From Ruminococcus sp. CAG:254 (GTDB lineage: Bacteria; Bacillota; Clostridia; Oscillospirales; Ruminococcaceae), in contig HF997915.1 of NCBI GenBank assembly GCA_000433635.1, positions 3,359-11,478 of the forward strand: DNA of 8,120 nucleotides. The letters are read 5' to 3'. A program made the translations under genes and the position numbers. This document shows, piece after piece, positions 6,252 through 8,120 of this stretch (position 1 is the stretch's first letter; each line of letters starts with the position of its first letter). Below the pieces are notes generated by a model. It saw nothing but the letters and a program-made list of their open reading frames with translations, ran no database searches and had not been told where the DNA came from.

Positions 6252-6950
6252 ATGTTTCTTGAAATCAGCAGCATCAAAAAGCACTTTGGTGAGGGAGAAA
6301 GCCGTGTGGAGGTCTTAAAGGGCATTGATATTTCCATTGAAAAAGGGGAAATCTGTGTGCTATTAGGCCCATCTGGCAGCGGAAAATCCACCCTGTTAAA
6401 CATCATCGGCGGCATTGACAACGCCGATAGTGGTTACATCTCGATTGACGGGGAAAAGACAGCTGATATGAATGAAAAGACGTTGACGCTGTATCGGCGG
6501 AAACATCTTGGATATATTTTCCAGATGTATAACCTGATTCCAAACTTGAATATCAAAGAAAATGTAGAAGTCGGGGCATATTTGAGTGACCATCCGTTGG
6601 ATGTCGATGACCTGTTGAAAACGCTGGGGCTTTATGAACACCGGCACAAGCTGCCAAATCAGCTTTCTGGTGGGCAGCAGCAGCGAACCGCCATCGGCAG
6701 AGCCATTGTCAAAAATCCGGATATTCTGCTTTGCGATGAGCCGACTGGTGCATTGGATTATCATACCTCCAAAGAAATCTTATCTTTGATTGAAACCGTC
6801 AACAAAAAATACGGCAATACCGTCATCATGGTTACCCACAACGATGCGATTAAAAACATGGCAGACCGTGTGGTACAGCTGCGAGATGGGATGATTCGTA
6901 CCAATACGGTCAATCAAACAAAGATTCCGGCTGCGGAACTGGAATGGTAA
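6252..6950 (+). CDS. ABC transporter ATP-binding protein, MacB/LolD type
   Basis: Cytoplasmic ATPase subunit that powers the permease encoded next to it. The 232 residues contain every motif of an active nucleotide-binding domain: Walker A GPSGSGKST (39-47), Q-loop YIFQMYNLIP (88-97, Q91), signature LSGGQQQR (138-145), Walker B ILLCDEPTGALD (158-169, E163) and switch histidine H196 in MVTHN. The FQxYNLIP and DEPTGALD wording is typical of the family that pairs with FtsX-like permeases and exports or extracts substrates (MacB, LolD, BceA, YknY). The gene is the first of its own operon, behind the promoter and operator at 6158-6212; its stop overlaps the next gene's ribosome binding site. The substrate cannot be inferred; antimicrobial peptide or drug resistance is a common role in the family. 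Confidence 0.95.
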   Translation: MFLEISSIKKHFGEGESRVEVLKGIDISIEKGEICVLLGPSGSGKSTLLNIIGGIDNADSGYISIDGEKTADMNEKTLTLYRRKHLGYIFQMYNLIPNLNIKENVEVGAYLSDHPLDVDDLLKTLGLYEHRHKLPNQLSGGQQQRTAIGRAIVKNPDILLCDEPTGALDYHTSKEILSLIETVNKKYGNTVIMVTHNDAIKNMADRVVQLRDGMIRTNTVNQTKIPAAELEW

Positions 6951-6956
6951 GGAGGT
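6949..6956 (+). promoter_or_regulatory. Ribosome binding site of the permease gene
   Basis: AAGGAGGT overlaps the ATPase stop codon and stands 6 bases before the ATG at 6963. It is close to the full anti-Shine-Dalgarno complement, suggesting strong translation of the permease and fixing its start. Confidence 0.88.
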
Positions 6957-6962
6957 ATTTTG

Positions 6963-8120
6963 ATGAGAAATCCTCTGAACAAACGGTTGCCACGGGAATT
7001 AAAAAGCGAGATTGGAAAGTATATTGTTTTATTCATCTTCCTTGCAGGGATGATTTCCATTGTATCGGGGTTTATTGTGGCGGCTTCGAGTATGTCAAAG
7101 GCATACGATGAGAGCTTCGATAAATACAACATTGAAGACGGAAACTTTGAACTCTATGCAGAGGGCAGCGATGACCTGCTAAAAACCATCGAGGACGATG
7201 AAGACGTTTCCATCTATCCAAATTATTATTTGGAATATGACACCAAGGAAGTAGACAGTACGCTCCGGATTTTCAAGAACCGGAAAGATGTGGACAAGAT
7301 TTGCTTGATGGACGGAGAACTTCCTGCCACAGATTCTGAAATTGCAATTGACCGTATGTATGCAGATAACAACGATTTGCAAATTGGTGATACGTTGACG
7401 TTGAAAGACAAGGCGTTTACCATCAGCGGACTGGTTGCCTTGTCGGATTACAGTGCACTTTTTTCCAGTGCATCGGATATGATGTTTGATGCGGTAAAGT
7501 TTGGTGTTGCGATTGTAACCGATGATGCTTTCGATGCATTTGGCACAGCACACTTACATTATCGTTATTCGTGGATTTATGACAATCCGCCGAAAGATGA
7601 CAATGCTGCAAAAGAACAGTCCGATGATTTCTTAGAGGCGTTAAGTGCAGATGCAGCCGCTTCTATGAATGCCGTCACCAATTACATTCCACAGTATACG
7701 AATCAGGCGATTCAGTTCACGGGTGATGACATCAAGGGCGACAATGCAGGCATTACCGTGTTCTTGTATATTGTAGTGTTGATTATTGCGTTTGTCTTTG
7801 CGATTACAACCAGCAACACGATTTCCAAAGAAGCGAATGTCATCGGAACGCTGCGAGCATCCGGCTACACCAAAGGGGAACTGATTCGGCACTATTTGAC
7901 CATGCCGCTTTTGGTGATGCTGGTAGCGGCATTGATCGGAAACATCTTAGGATATACCGCATTGAAAGACTTTGCAGCCTCCATGTACTACGGCAGTTAC
8001 AGCTTGCCAACCTATGTGACCATCTGGAGTGCAGATGCTTTTGTAAAGACGACTGTTATTCCGCTGATTTTGATGTTCCTGATGAACCTGTTTGTTCTGA
8101 TGAACAAGCTGAGCCTGTCC
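6963..8120 (+). CDS. FtsX-like ABC transporter permease (3' end outside window)
   Basis: The frame is open from the ATG to the last base, 386 codons, so the C-terminal part is missing; family members are commonly around twice this length. Layout: a basic cytoplasmic N-terminus (NKRLPRELKSEIGK), TM1 at about residues 20-42, and an extracytoplasmic domain at about 45-260. That domain contains an acidic patch (67-82) and a MacB-core-like stretch with LMDGELP, EIAID and IGDTLTL (about 115-146). TM2 follows at about 264-287, then the characteristic FtsX cytoplasmic segment EANVIGTLRASGYTKGEL (from 290), TM3 at about 310-335 and TM4 at about 363-383. This is the first FtsX domain of what is probably a two-domain permease. 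It partners with the ATPase 12 bases upstream. The substrate is unknown; the large extracellular domain suggests a role with peptides, lipids or cell-wall targets, which is inference. Confidence 0.93.
   Translation, partial: MRNPLNKRLPRELKSEIGKYIVLFIFLAGMISIVSGFIVAASSMSKAYDESFDKYNIEDGNFELYAEGSDDLLKTIEDDEDVSIYPNYYLEYDTKEVDSTLRIFKNRKDVDKICLMDGELPATDSEIAIDRMYADNNDLQIGDTLTLKDKAFTISGLVALSDYSALFSSASDMMFDAVKFGVAIVTDDAFDAFGTAHLHYRYSWIYDNPPKDDNAAKEQSDDFLEALSADAAASMNAVTNYIPQYTNQAIQFTGDDIKGDNAGITVFLYIVVLIIAFVFAITTSNTISKEANVIGTLRASGYTKGELIRHYLTMPLLVMLVAALIGNILGYTALKDFAASMYYGSYSLPTYVTIWSADAFVKTTVIPLILMFLMNLFVLMNKLSLS

Noticed and set aside
1..8120. CRISPR array, tRNA/rRNA, insertion sequence or cobalamin riboswitch
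   Set aside because: No regularly spaced direct repeats, structured RNA signature, transposase motif or terminal repeats were seen; almost all of the window is accounted for by nine coding regions.

Overview
The window is a run of same-strand genes with almost no gaps. Seven of them encode the corrin-ring part of the anaerobic (early cobalt insertion) cobalamin pathway. After a 174-base spacer comes the start of an independent ABC transporter operon. Purine-rich AGGAGG-type ribosome binding sites, a textbook sigma-A type promoter, moderate GC, and the presence of CbiD, CbiG and CbiT with no CobG or CobF all point to an anaerobic Firmicute. A gut or rumen clostridium of the Ruminococcaceae/Oscillospiraceae type fits best. 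That placement is inferred from style and gene content, not from a marker gene.

Bases 1-6077 hold cbiD (5' end outside the window), a fused cbiE-cbiT, cbiL, cbiF, cbiG, cbiH and cbiJ. The genes overlap by 4 or 8 bases, or are separated by at most 18 bases, so they are very probably one transcript with translational coupling at several junctions. Together the products perform six of the eight ring methylations: C20 by CbiL, C17 with ring contraction by CbiH, C11 by CbiF, C1 by CbiD, and C5 and C15 with decarboxylation by CbiE/CbiT. They also perform acetaldehyde extrusion (CbiG) and the ring reduction (CbiJ). Missing from the window are uroporphyrinogen methylation (CobA), cobalt chelation (CbiK/CbiX), the CbiC mutase, the amidases CbiA/CbiP, and nucleotide loop assembly. 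Several of these probably lie upstream of cbiD. No cobalamin riboswitch is visible, as expected because the operon's 5' end is outside the window.

Bases 6078-6251 carry no convincing intrinsic terminator for the cob operon. They do hold a near-consensus promoter (TTGACA, 17 bases, TATGAT) with two overlapping perfect inverted repeats running from the -10 box across the predicted transcription start. This looks like a repressor operator. Bases 6252-8120 encode an ABC ATPase of the MacB/LolD type and the first 386 residues of its FtsX-like permease, which runs off the window. Its substrate cannot be read from the sequence, and it is probably functionally unrelated to cobalamin.

I did not find a new biological system here. 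The points most worth checking are the unusual residues in otherwise conserved motifs of CbiD, CbiL, CbiE and CbiJ, while CbiF and CbiH look canonical, and the regulated promoter of the transporter operon.
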